This document shows positions 34,757 through 42,974 of a DNA stretch of 64,000 bases, piece after piece. Source of the stretch: Acidobacteriaceae bacterium (GTDB lineage Bacteria > Acidobacteriota > Terriglobia > Terriglobales > Acidobacteriaceae); assembly GCA_027449965.1 (NCBI GenBank), contig DAIDKP010000029.1, positions 62,001 to 126,000 on the forward strand. The letters are read 5' to 3'. Position 1 is the first letter of the stretch, and the number at the start of each line of letters is the position of its first letter. A model generated the notes under the pieces. It was given only the letters and a program-made list of their open reading frames with translations, ran no database searches and was not told the DNA's origin. A program made the translations under genes and the position numbers.

Positions 34757-35839
34757 TCAGTACCATCCGGCCGTGGACATCTGCATCAGCACACCCTTGG
34801 CAAGCAAAGCGTGGGAGTAGGGTGTGGGGTGCACAGTGTCGGCGTATTCGTAATTGAGGACATTGGTGCCGGAGAGATTAGCCGCCGAGCAGGCGAGCGA
34901 AGAACCAAGCGGGTTGGCTGCGGGCGAGAGGTTGCAGGCCGGGGTGGTGATGTTGGTGAGGCCGTAAGTGGTGGCGTTGGCGGCCTCGGTCTGGGAAAGC
35001 GTGTAGATGTCGACCTGCATCACTTTGGTGGGTGGAGCGGAGGCGAGCGCGGCCTGCAGGGTCTGGTTGTAGGTGGTGACGAGGGCGGTGATGAGCGGGA
35101 GATCTGCGCTGGGCAGCGCGAGCGCGTAGGGCGTGAGGGTGACGTCGGGCAGGTTGAGGACCATGACGTAGTTGGCGCCCTGGCCGAGGATTTCGGTCTG
35201 GATGTAGGTGGCCAGTTGCGTGGCCGCAAGCCCCATGGCCTGGGCGGCCTGAGTGGGCGTTTCGGCACCGGCGGCGACGGTGTCGGCCTGGATGAAGAGA
35301 TCGTTGGCACCGGCCCAGACGGTGACGAGGTCGGTCGAGGAAAACTTACCGTTGTTGGCCGCGAGATAGTTCTGAATCTGCGTGGCGACTGGGACGGTGA
35401 GCATGCCGATGATGGCATTGGAGCCGCCGAGCAGGGCGTTGCCAGGACCGACGGGATTGGTGACGCGCGCGCCACCCTGTGCGAAGTCATAGCAGCCGGC
35501 GTGCATGGCGACAGGGACGTTGAATCCGTCGGCAGCGGAGCCGTCAAGGCCTGTTTCAGCAGCGCAGGGAGCGGGCAGGCTGAGCGCGGTGGCGATGTCC
35601 TGGACCCAGATTTCGTTATTGGGTCCGTTGATGGTGAACTCGCCACCACCAAGAGCCGCGACAGCGCCAACACGGTAGGTGCCGACATCGCTGAGGCTAT
35701 CGCCAAACGAGACGATTTGCGAGTACTGCGGAGCGCTGGATTTGCTGCTGCCGCCGCAGCCGGAGAGCAGCAGGGCAAAGCCGGCGAAAGAGCCGATGAC
35801 AATCGAGAGGAGAAGGTAGCGATGCGGGGGACGGTTCAT
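34757..35839 (-). CDS. SGNH/GDSL-family hydrolase lipoprotein
   Basis: 360 residues. Lipoprotein signal with lipobox LLSGC (Cys about residue 27). SGNH blocks: I VSFGDSLSDVGT (nucleophile Ser), III VWAGANDLF (Asn), V DTVHPTPYSHALLAKG (Asp and His). The family hydrolyses esters of lipids or acetylated glycans; at 360 residues this resembles the autotransporter-passenger-like or PE-type esterases. The start 35837-35839 fits the signal and has GGAG 8 nt upstream; the frame opens at 35926. Anchored in the envelope. The following small membrane gene may be co-transcribed. Confidence 0.8.
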   Translation of the reverse strand: MNRPPHRYLLLSIVIGSFAGFALLLSGCGGSSKSSAPQYSQIVSFGDSLSDVGTYRVGAVAALGGGEFTINGPNNEIWVQDIATALSLPAPCAAETGLDGSAADGFNVPVAMHAGCYDFAQGGARVTNPVGPGNALLGGSNAIIGMLTVPVATQIQNYLAANNGKFSSTDLVTVWAGANDLFIQADTVAAGAETPTQAAQAMGLAATQLATYIQTEILGQGANYVMVLNLPDVTLTPYALALPSADLPLITALVTTYNQTLQAALASAPPTKVMQVDIYTLSQTEAANATTYGLTNITTPACNLSPAANPLGSSLACSAANLSGTNVLNYEYADTVHPTPYSHALLAKGVLMQMSTAGWY

Positions 35840-35988
35840 CGAAGACTCCGAAGCTCCTGCGCAGGATTTGAAACGGCTATCGGCGACGGATGCAGGAACT
35901 ACGGGATTGTAGCAGGGAAAGGGCAACTCCGGCAGAGCGAAAGTGAGTGGAATTTCCGGGGAAATTGGATCGGGTTCAAGACACTGCC

Positions 35989-37512
35989 TCAGTCAAAAAC
36001 CTCGCAGACAAGGCACTTGAGGTACTCGGTTTCGGGGAGGTTGAGCAGGACGGGGTGGTCGATGGCGGCCCCACGGCGCTCAAGGATGCGGACGCGACGG
36101 TGGGCGTCGATGGCTGCCGAGGCAAGGGTGGATTCGAGATCGCTCCAGTGGACATGGTGGGAGCAGGAACAGGTGAGGAGCAGTCCGCCGGTGCGGAGCA
36201 TGCGCAGGGCGCGGAGATTCAGTTCCTTGTAGCCGCGCAGTGCGCCTTCGACGGCGCGTTTGCTTTTGGCGAAGGCCGGAGGGTCGAGCACGATCAAGTC
36301 CCAGTCGCGGGCGGCTGCGGAGCCGGAGACAGGCTCCGCCAGATCGCGCAGGAGGGTGAAGGCGTCGGCCTCGATCCAGTCGACGTCCGCGGTGAGCGCC
36401 GACCGGTTGAGGTCGAGGTTGGCATCCGCGACTTCCAGGGCTGCGCGGGAAGCATCGACGCCTGTGACCTGACGGCAGACCTGAGCCAGATGGAGCGCGA
36501 AACCGCCTTGATAGGTGCAGACGTCGAGCGCTTTGCCGGTGGCTCCGCGAGCGACCGCCCAGCGTGCAGCGGCGGCATAGTTTTCGCGCTGGTCAAGGAA
36601 GGCTCCCGTCTTTTGTCCGGCGTTCGAGTTGTAGTGGAAGCGCAGGCCGTTGAGCCGGAAGATGGTTTGCGAAGTCGCGGAAGCTGAGGTCCAGAGCGGC
36701 CCTTCGGCGGGAGCGTCAATGCCTTCGAGGACGCGGATGCGCGGATCGGGTCGCTCCCAGAGCGTGAATGGGGTATCCGGGAAGAGTTCACGAAGAACCT
36801 CGACGACGGCGTCGCGCACGGTGGGAGTGGCCAGCGGCTTGACCAGTAACTGAAGCAGGAAGAGATCTGCGTATTGGTCGAGGATGATGCCGGGCAACTG
36901 GTCGGCTTCGCTGAAGACGAGCCGACAGGCGGTGTTGGCGTCGTTGAGCAGAGGTCTTCGCAGCAGGATGGAAGCGCGGAGCCGATCCGCGAGCAGAGCC
37001 ATCCAGGCAGGCTCGGCAATCGGTTCGCGGGCGATCAGGCGCAGGGGAATCTGTGAGGCGGGGCTGAAGAGCGCGGTGCCCAGGAGCAGGCCGCGCGAGT
37101 CCGCGACGGGAACGAGCGCGGGAGGCTGGTCGGTCTTGTGCGTAGGAAGCTGCTCAATCTCGGTGGCGTAGACCCAGAGATGGCCGTTGCGAAGGCGGTC
37201 TGCGGCGCGGCGGCTGACGACGGCGTGCGAGGCATGGCTGATGCGGGTGGAGGGATGCGCAGCTTTGGGAGCTTGCGAGGGTGATCCAGCCGATGCCCCG
37301 GACGGTGGCCGGGTGGAAGCTTTGCCGCGCGGTCCGCCGGAGCGAATCGCAGGGGCAGATTCGCGCGTCGATGGGGAATTGCGCGCGGTCTGGGTTTTGC
37401 GGGGTGCGGACGTGTCATGCGAAGCATTTGGCCTGGGTGCTGGTTTGCTGGCGCCTGATTTGCCGGTGGCAGGTCGGGATTGGGAACGGAATGGCGAGGT
37501 GCGTGACGGCAT
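35989..37512 (-). CDS. RlmI-type 23S rRNA cytosine-5 methyltransferase with long basic N-terminal tail
   Basis: Class I SAM methyltransferase. A PUA-like domain begins near residue 100 (SRRAADRLRNGHLWVYATEI), then a middle domain, then the Rossmann fold: NAGQKTGAFLDQRENY, ALDVCTYQGGFALHLA (motif I), the DPPAFAKSK catalytic block and CSCSHHV. These are RlmI (m5C1962) family marks. Residues 1-95 are a Ser/Pro/Ala/Arg/Lys tail with almost no acidic residue and no in-frame start codon within it except the first ATG, so the tail appears genuine. Cytoplasmic, acts on the ribosome. The ribosome site is weak. Confidence 0.85.
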   Translation of the reverse strand: MPSRTSPFRSQSRPATGKSGASKPAPRPNASHDTSAPRKTQTARNSPSTRESAPAIRSGGPRGKASTRPPSGASAGSPSQAPKAAHPSTRISHASHAVVSRRAADRLRNGHLWVYATEIEQLPTHKTDQPPALVPVADSRGLLLGTALFSPASQIPLRLIAREPIAEPAWMALLADRLRASILLRRPLLNDANTACRLVFSEADQLPGIILDQYADLFLLQLLVKPLATPTVRDAVVEVLRELFPDTPFTLWERPDPRIRVLEGIDAPAEGPLWTSASATSQTIFRLNGLRFHYNSNAGQKTGAFLDQRENYAAAARWAVARGATGKALDVCTYQGGFALHLAQVCRQVTGVDASRAALEVADANLDLNRSALTADVDWIEADAFTLLRDLAEPVSGSAAARDWDLIVLDPPAFAKSKRAVEGALRGYKELNLRALRMLRTGGLLLTCSCSHHVHWSDLESTLASAAIDAHRRVRILERRGAAIDHPVLLNLPETEYLKCLVCEVFD

Positions 37513-37544
37513 AGCTGCTTTCGGAGACGGGTGCGGGATTGGAT

Positions 37545-38186
37545 TCAGAAGCGAAAGACGGGGCCGGTGGAGATGCGTCCGTCACGGGAGACAAGCTGCA
37601 ATTGATTTTGCTGGCTGCCACTGGAGGAAAAGTTGGTGTGGAGGAAGTCGCCGGTGATGCGCCAGGCGAGGAAGTGGTTGAAGGCGCGATCAACGCCTCC
37701 GCCGATGGCTGCGGCAAGGGAAAAGTTGGAGACGAGTGGAAATCCGGCGTTGTTGCCGACAGAGGGTGAAAAGCCAAGCTGCGGTGTGGCGCCGTTCAGG
37801 TGAGCGAGTCCGATCAATCCATGGACAAAGAGGTTGTAACGTCCGAATTGCTGGGAGACCTGAGGCCCGGCGAGAAAGAAGTAGGTGCGTGGGTTGGTGT
37901 ACTGATGTTGGGCATAGTAGCCAGAAGCGTCGAATTTGAGTCCGACCCAGGGCAGAACGCGCATTTTGAAGGAACCCTGCCAGCCGTTCATGCCGCCGGA
38001 GATGGTGTTGTTCTGCGTCTGGTCGTAGCTTTGGGTGACGTAGGAGTATCCGCCGTAGAGTTCGTTGGGTGGAACGGCGCTCCATGGGCCAGGAACCGCG
38101 GCGCGGGCAAAGGTCGGCGATGCGAGCAGGATGACGAGAAGCGCCAGGGTTGAGAGAGATGGGGGCCAGAGACTCTGAAGACGCAT
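37545..38186 (-). CDS. Outer-membrane beta-barrel protein (213 aa)
   Basis: Signal peptide (LSTLALLVILLASPTFARA), then eight-strand-type barrel pattern with alternating aromatic residues (ELYGGYSYVTQSYD, GLKFDASGYYAQHQY, TYFFLAGPQVSQQFGRYNLF, AWRITGDFLHTNF) and a terminal Phe (GPVFRF). This is the OmpA-like small barrel architecture. Role unknown; the family includes structural and adhesion proteins. GGAGG before the ATG at 38186. Shares strand with the RlmI-type gene (32-bp gap). Confidence 0.7.
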   Translation of the reverse strand: MRLQSLWPPSLSTLALLVILLASPTFARAAVPGPWSAVPPNELYGGYSYVTQSYDQTQNNTISGGMNGWQGSFKMRVLPWVGLKFDASGYYAQHQYTNPRTYFFLAGPQVSQQFGRYNLFVHGLIGLAHLNGATPQLGFSPSVGNNAGFPLVSNFSLAAAIGGGVDRAFNHFLAWRITGDFLHTNFSSSGSQQNQLQLVSRDGRISTGPVFRF

Positions 38187-38364
38187 GGAGAACCTCCGCG
38201 GGGGATGGATGTGCTCGACTTACGATAGCACGGGGCAAGGCGAAGAGAGGATGCGCACAGGGGGAGCAGGAAGTGGCAGGCGCAGGTGGTGAGCGTGGCT
38301 GGCGGAGGACAGCCGCCCACGAGTGCGAAGATGGGGACGACGTGCTTTGCAGAAGACAGGGAGG

Positions 38365-39321
38365 ATGAGAGTCGTGAATGGAAAGCCAATCGTCGTGGTA
38401 GGCAGCATCAATATGGACCTGGTGGTGCGCGCAGAGCACATTCCAGCAGGTGGTGAGACGATTCTGGGCAGCGGATTTGCGATGCATCCGGGCGGCAAGG
38501 GCGCAAACCAAGCCGTAGCAGTGGCGCGGCTGGGCTGGCCGGTGGAGATGATCGGGATGCTGGGCCGGTGTGGTGAAGAGGTCGATTCGACGGGAGCAGA
38601 GGTGCGCGCGCACATGATGAGAGCTGGCGTGGGCATGGATGGCGTAGGGCTGGCGCGTGCGACCTCTGGAGTTGCGCTGATTACGGTGGCCGAGAGCGGG
38701 GAGAACTCGATTGTGGTGGCGCAGGGAGCGAACGCGCACCTGAGTCCGGAGTGGATCGAGCGCCAGGCGAGGCGGCTGCAGGGCGCGGCGATGGTGCTGG
38801 TGCAACTGGAGATTCCGCTGGAGACGGTGATGCGCGTGGCGGAGATCTGCGCAGCGGCCAGGGTGCCGCTGATGCTGGATCCGGCTCCGGCGCGCGAGTT
38901 GCCGGCGCAGCTTTTCCCGCTGGTGACGTGGATGACGCCGAACGAGACGGAGGCGTCGTTCTATGCCGGTGCAGCGATGCGCGGCGATCCGGGGTCGGTG
39001 GCGGCGATGCTGCAGGGGCGCGGCGTGGCGGCTGCCGTGGTGAAGATGGGCACGCGAGGAGCGTGGCTGGCCGATGCCGAAGGATATGCGGCGCATGTGG
39101 AGCCATTTGCCGTGAAAGCGGTGGATTCGACGGCTGCCGGGGACGCCTTCAATGCAGCGTTTGCGGTGGCGCTGGTGGAGGGTCGCTCAACGGTGGAAGC
39201 GGCGCGGTTTGCCGCGGCGGCCGCGGCGATTTCAGTGACGCGAGCCGGTGCGCAGGAGTCGATGGCAACGCGTGAAGAGGTGCTGGCGCGGATGGCCGGG
39301 CAGGGTTCGGAGGCTGGTTGA
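38365..39321 (+). CDS. rbsK: Ribokinase (PfkB family)
   Basis: 318 residues. N-terminal VVGSINMDLVVRAEHIPAGGET and HPGGKGANQAVAVARLG are the first PfkB signature, the substrate site follows (TSGVALITVAESGENSIVV), and the C-terminal signature is VDSTAAGDAFNAAFAVAL with catalytic Asp in AGDAF. Phosphorylates ribose at O5, or a related sugar. ATG at 38365 abuts GAGG; a GTG at 38374 is 9 nt from the same site and may be the real start. Convergent with mutS2 (18-bp gap). Confidence 0.85.
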   Translation: MRVVNGKPIVVVGSINMDLVVRAEHIPAGGETILGSGFAMHPGGKGANQAVAVARLGWPVEMIGMLGRCGEEVDSTGAEVRAHMMRAGVGMDGVGLARATSGVALITVAESGENSIVVAQGANAHLSPEWIERQARRLQGAAMVLVQLEIPLETVMRVAEICAAARVPLMLDPAPARELPAQLFPLVTWMTPNETEASFYAGAAMRGDPGSVAAMLQGRGVAAAVVKMGTRGAWLADAEGYAAHVEPFAVKAVDSTAAGDAFNAAFAVALVEGRSTVEAARFAAAAAAISVTRAGAQESMATREEVLARMAGQGSEAG

Positions 39322-39339
39322 GCGCGCTGTGTACGGGGG

Positions 39340-41805
39340 CTATTGGCGAAGGTGGACGGTGGTGGCTCCAGCGCCGCCTTCAAGCTGGGATGGCTCTTCG
39401 ATACGCGCGACGTGGGGGTGGGCGCGCAGATATTCGCGCAAGGCACGGCGCAGAACGCCCATGCCGGTGCCATGAATGACGCGGACACGCGGCAAGCCGG
39501 CAAGAAAGGCGCGGTCGAGATACTTGGCCAGCTCGTCGGTGGCTTCATCGACGGTGAAGCCGATGAAGTTGATCTCCGAGGGGATGGACGAGTCTGGCTC
39601 GGCAGCGGTGACGGTGACTCCGGAGCGTTTCCGGGCAGCGCGCAGCGGACTTTCCGCAGGGGAAGCATCGGCAGCCAGAGAAGCAAGATCTGTGGCGCGG
39701 ACACGCATCTTGAGCGCGCCAACGGTGACCTCCCACAGGTCCTTTTCGACATGACGGATGAGCGTGGCGGGCTTGTTGAGGCTGCGCACAAGGACGGTCA
39801 TGCCCGGTGAGAATGCGGTGGTTGCGGTGGGCTGTGGAGCGCTTGGAGTGGGTTGGCGCAGAGCGGCGACGCTGGAGCGGAATTGAGCTTCAAATTCAGC
39901 GCGCATGCGCTCGATGCGGCTGCGGGATTCGCGCGTGGCCTTGAGCCGAGCGGTGGTGTCGTCGATGGCTGCGACGGCCTGGCGCATCTGCGCTTCAAAC
40001 TCGCGCAAGAGTGCGGCGAACTGCTGCTCCAGCGAGCGCGAGCGCTCACGAAGCTCGGAGTCGCCCTCGCGCGCAAGGCGAGCACGCTCCTGGTTGAGAG
40101 CATACTGCTCGGCGCGAGCGGCTTTGCGCTCGGCTTCGAGAGACTGAAGCTGCTCGTGGATGGAGTCCAGGAAACGCGCGATGTCGAGCTGCTGGGAGCT
40201 GAGCCGGTGACGTGCGCCGCGGACGATCTCTGCGGGTAGTCCCAGGCGCTCGGCAGTCGCGATGCCGGCGGAGACGCCGGGCACTCCGAGGCGAAGCTGG
40301 TAGGTGGGCGCAAGCGTTACGGGATCGACTCCGGCGGCAGCGTTGAGGACGCCAGGCGCGTTGGCGGCGTAGACCTTGAGCGCGGTGTGGTGCGTGGTGA
40401 TGACGGACCAGGCGCGCTGTGTACGGAAGCGGTCCGCGATGGCAACCGCCAGCGCTGCGCCTTCGTCGGGATCGGTGGCCGAGCCAAGTTCGTCGAGCAG
40501 GATGAGCGCGGAGTCACTGGCCTGGGCTGCCAGGCGTGTGATGTTGGCGATGTGCGCAGAAAAGGTGGACAGCGCCAGCGCGATGGACTGCGCGTCGCCA
40601 ATGTCGGCCAGGAATGCGGTGAAGATGGGCTGCACCGCCTCTGTGGCGGGAACGGGAATGCCGGATTGCGCCATGAGAGCCAGCAGGGCGATGGTCTTGA
40701 GTGTGACAGTTTTGCCGCCCGTGTTGGGTCCGGAGAGGATCAGCTGACGATGCTCGTCGTCGAGCGCAACGGTAAACGGAACGATGCTGCCGCCTGTGGC
40801 TCGCAGACGCTGCTCCAGCAGAGGGTGACGAGCGGCAGTCAGGCGGAAGGTCTGAGTGTCGAAGGTGGGCGCAATCGCGTTGAAGGCGCGGGCGAAGCGA
40901 ACGCGGGCCTGAAGCGAGTCAAGATGGGCGAGGATCACGGCTCCAAGATCGAGCGAGGCGCTGTGCTGCGCGACCAGACGAGTGAGGGCGACAAAAATGC
41001 GGTGAATTTCGGCCTGCTCCTCTTCCAACAGGCGCACGAGTTCGTTGTTCTGCTCGATGGTTTCGAGCGGTTCGAGATAAACGGTCTGGCCTGAGGAACT
41101 GGCGCCGTGGAGCACTCCGGGCAGACGACGCTTTTGTTCGACTTTGACTGGGATGACGAATCGGTCGCCGCGCACGGTGATGAGTTCCTGTTGGGCGTGG
41201 CCGTCGGCAGAGAGTCGACGCAGCGCAGAACGCAGGGTCTCTTCAATGACGCGATGCTGGCGGATCATCTCACGGCGGATGCGAGCCAGCTCCGGGCTGG
41301 CGTCGTCGGCGAGGGAGCCGTCGGGCAAGAACTTACGCTCAATGGATTCACCGAGCGCTCGCAGAGAAGCGGAGAGCGGTTGGGTGAGCGCAGAGAGGTC
41401 CGGGATGCGCACGACCAGGGCTGTGGGGGCGTCGTGAACGAGAGTTCGCCAGGCAGACTGCAAAGCGGCCAGACGGGCAATGGCCAGCAGAGTGGGTGCA
41501 TCCAGCGCGGCTTCCGGAATGGCAGCCTGCTCCAGAGCTTCGGTTGGATCAAAAAGCACAGCCAGCGAGGGTCGCTCGGTTGTAGCAGCCAGCAGCGCAT
41601 CCAGTTGGCCGACCAGGCGATGCTCGCGCTCGATCCAGTCCTGATCGGTGGAGGGAGCAAGTGCGCGCAGAGCTTCGCGTCCCGGGGTGGAGTCGGCGAG
41701 CGCGGCAAGCTGAGCCTGGAGTAGTGGCCACTCCAGGGCCTCGGCGTCCCAAGCCTGGGCATGGAGAGCGGTCATGGGCTGTGAAATGGAATCGATATGC
41801 AACAT
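39340..41805 (-). CDS. mutS2: MutS2 endonuclease/ATPase
   Basis: 821 residues. MutS core (VIEETLRSALRRLSADG, then a clamp), ATP-binding P-loop LSGPNTGGKTVTLKTIALL and Walker B ILLDELGSATDPDEG, a long coiled-coil with RQAVAAIDDTTARLKATRES, and a C-terminal Smr nuclease domain: IHGTGMGVLRRALREYL, then VHLRQ end. MutS2 suppresses recombination or rescues collided ribosomes in other bacteria, with no mismatch-reading domain. Start taken at 41803-41805 (MLHIDS); the frame opens at 41898. Smr is the DNA or RNA cutting part. Confidence 0.9.
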   Translation of the reverse strand: MLHIDSISQPMTALHAQAWDAEALEWPLLQAQLAALADSTPGREALRALAPSTDQDWIEREHRLVGQLDALLAATTERPSLAVLFDPTEALEQAAIPEAALDAPTLLAIARLAALQSAWRTLVHDAPTALVVRIPDLSALTQPLSASLRALGESIERKFLPDGSLADDASPELARIRREMIRQHRVIEETLRSALRRLSADGHAQQELITVRGDRFVIPVKVEQKRRLPGVLHGASSSGQTVYLEPLETIEQNNELVRLLEEEQAEIHRIFVALTRLVAQHSASLDLGAVILAHLDSLQARVRFARAFNAIAPTFDTQTFRLTAARHPLLEQRLRATGGSIVPFTVALDDEHRQLILSGPNTGGKTVTLKTIALLALMAQSGIPVPATEAVQPIFTAFLADIGDAQSIALALSTFSAHIANITRLAAQASDSALILLDELGSATDPDEGAALAVAIADRFRTQRAWSVITTHHTALKVYAANAPGVLNAAAGVDPVTLAPTYQLRLGVPGVSAGIATAERLGLPAEIVRGARHRLSSQQLDIARFLDSIHEQLQSLEAERKAARAEQYALNQERARLAREGDSELRERSRSLEQQFAALLREFEAQMRQAVAAIDDTTARLKATRESRSRIERMRAEFEAQFRSSVAALRQPTPSAPQPTATTAFSPGMTVLVRSLNKPATLIRHVEKDLWEVTVGALKMRVRATDLASLAADASPAESPLRAARKRSGVTVTAAEPDSSIPSEINFIGFTVDEATDELAKYLDRAFLAGLPRVRVIHGTGMGVLRRALREYLRAHPHVARIEEPSQLEGGAGATTVHLRQ

Positions 41806-42026
41806 GGCTGAAGACAGGATAGACGGTGGATGAGGATGGATGCTGGCGGGCGAGATTGCGTCGTGGTTGCTGCCGGGCCGCGGGCTGAATACCACCAAAG
41901 TGGGATGCCGAATACTACCGACGGCTCGCCCTTTGGTCGTGTTGTGGGATTACGTTCGGAAGAAAAGTGAGCGAATCTGGAACACGTGGACGGGCGATGC
42001 GAGACCCGTCAAAAGGAGAAAAAGCG

Positions 42027-42125
42027 ATGCATGATCTTCTGATTGGACTGGCGTTTCTGGCGATTCTGTTCTGCCCCGCGGTAGTGGCCACGTACTCGGG
42101 TAAGGAAGAGTCGAACCCGGAATAA
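42027..42125 (+). CDS. 32-residue single-span membrane peptide
   Basis: Starts MHDLLIGLAFLAILFC and continues with PAVVATYSGK before an acidic end (EESNPE). One membrane helix with a short charged tail. A strong ribosome site AGGAGAAA lies 6 nt before the ATG, and a hairpin lies about 110 bp downstream of the stop. Too short for standard gene callers, but the layout is that of a real small protein. Function unknown; such peptides often fine-tune a membrane complex. Confidence 0.6.
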   Translation: MHDLLIGLAFLAILFCPAVVATYSGKEESNPE

Positions 42126-42236
42126 CGGCTGGCCGTAACGAAGCCAGTGCTGGCGGCGCGGTGAGCCAGCAGTAACAGGGAAGCGATGTGGAAGGATCTG
42201 TCGCTGAAGCTTACGCCGCAAAATTTTGCAAGAAGC

Positions 42237-42283
42237 GAATGCGCAGCCGATGGCCATGGGGGATGGCCGCCGGTTGCGCATTC
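42237..42283. terminator. Imperfect 21-bp hairpin between convergent genes
   Basis: Left arm 42237-42257 and right arm 42263-42283 pair with three mismatches or G-U pairs around a GGGGG loop; a short T-rich stretch TGTTTTG follows on the plus strand. Likely shared terminator of the small peptide gene and the lysozyme gene. Confidence 0.6.
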
Positions 42284-42297
42284 TGTTTTGGCATGGG

Positions 42298-42816
42298 TCA
42301 TGCCGAAGCAGGGAGAAAATCCTGTGGTTGCGCGGTTCCGGCGAGCACGGCGCAGTCGGCTCCGCCGCGTTCTGTCGGTCTGGAGCCAACCTGCGTGAAC
42401 CAGAGTGACTGACGCAGGTTGTAGGCGGCCATCTCCCAGTTCTGCTGCTCGACAAATCCAAGCGTGTGAACAAAGGTGCCAAGGGTGGCCTGGCCCATGT
42501 TGAAGGCCAGATCGGTGAGCACGATCTGCTGTGGGCCGGGGATGGAGTCGAAGTCGGAGACCAGCACCTGAGCAGCCGCTACAGCAGTCTGGATCGTGGT
42601 CTGGAGCAACTGATCGATCTGGGCGTTGGTGAGGGTGACCGCGCCGCTGAGCACGGCCTGATAATCAAGGCCAAGAGCCGCAATTTCGGCAGGAGCGCCA
42701 GCCGTGGTCAGGTTGAATCCGACGCCAATGGTCGGAATTCCTTGGGTATCGCGATAGACGGTCGAGCGCTGACCCTCCCAGTGTGCGGTGTAACGCGTGG
42801 CGAGATCAAGATCCAT
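42298..42816 (-). CDS. GH24 (T4-type) lysozyme
   Basis: 172 residues, glycoside hydrolase family 24. Catalytic block HWEGQRSTVYRDTQGIPTIG has Glu14, the Asp in RDTQG and the Thr in PTIG (E-8-D-5-T pattern). A second block DFDSIPGPQQIVLTDLAFNMG matches the muramidase fold. No signal peptide or holin next to it, and no phage genes nearby; a domesticated lysin or cargo-dependent enzyme is more likely than a prophage. Cleaves murein glycan strands. Ends with a Pro/Ala-rich tail. Confidence 0.8.
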   Translation of the reverse strand: MDLDLATRYTAHWEGQRSTVYRDTQGIPTIGVGFNLTTAGAPAEIAALGLDYQAVLSGAVTLTNAQIDQLLQTTIQTAVAAAQVLVSDFDSIPGPQQIVLTDLAFNMGQATLGTFVHTLGFVEQQNWEMAAYNLRQSLWFTQVGSRPTERGGADCAVLAGTAQPQDFLPASA

Positions 42817-42974
42817 CGATGCTCCTCGGCAGTCAGAAAATTGTCTTCAAAGCTGCTGGGAGCACAGTAGCACAAACCGGAGTTATTCCCTGCTGGCGAT
42901 GGTGCAGGTTGACCGATGGCATGGCTCGTCGGCTTGCCCAGCAGTATGGAATTTTGTCCTACATCACCGCGCTT

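Noticed and set aside
42298..42816. Prophage remnant, because of the T4-type lysozyme
   Set aside because: No holin, tail, capsid, integrase or terminase near it; surrounding genes are housekeeping or carbohydrate-active.
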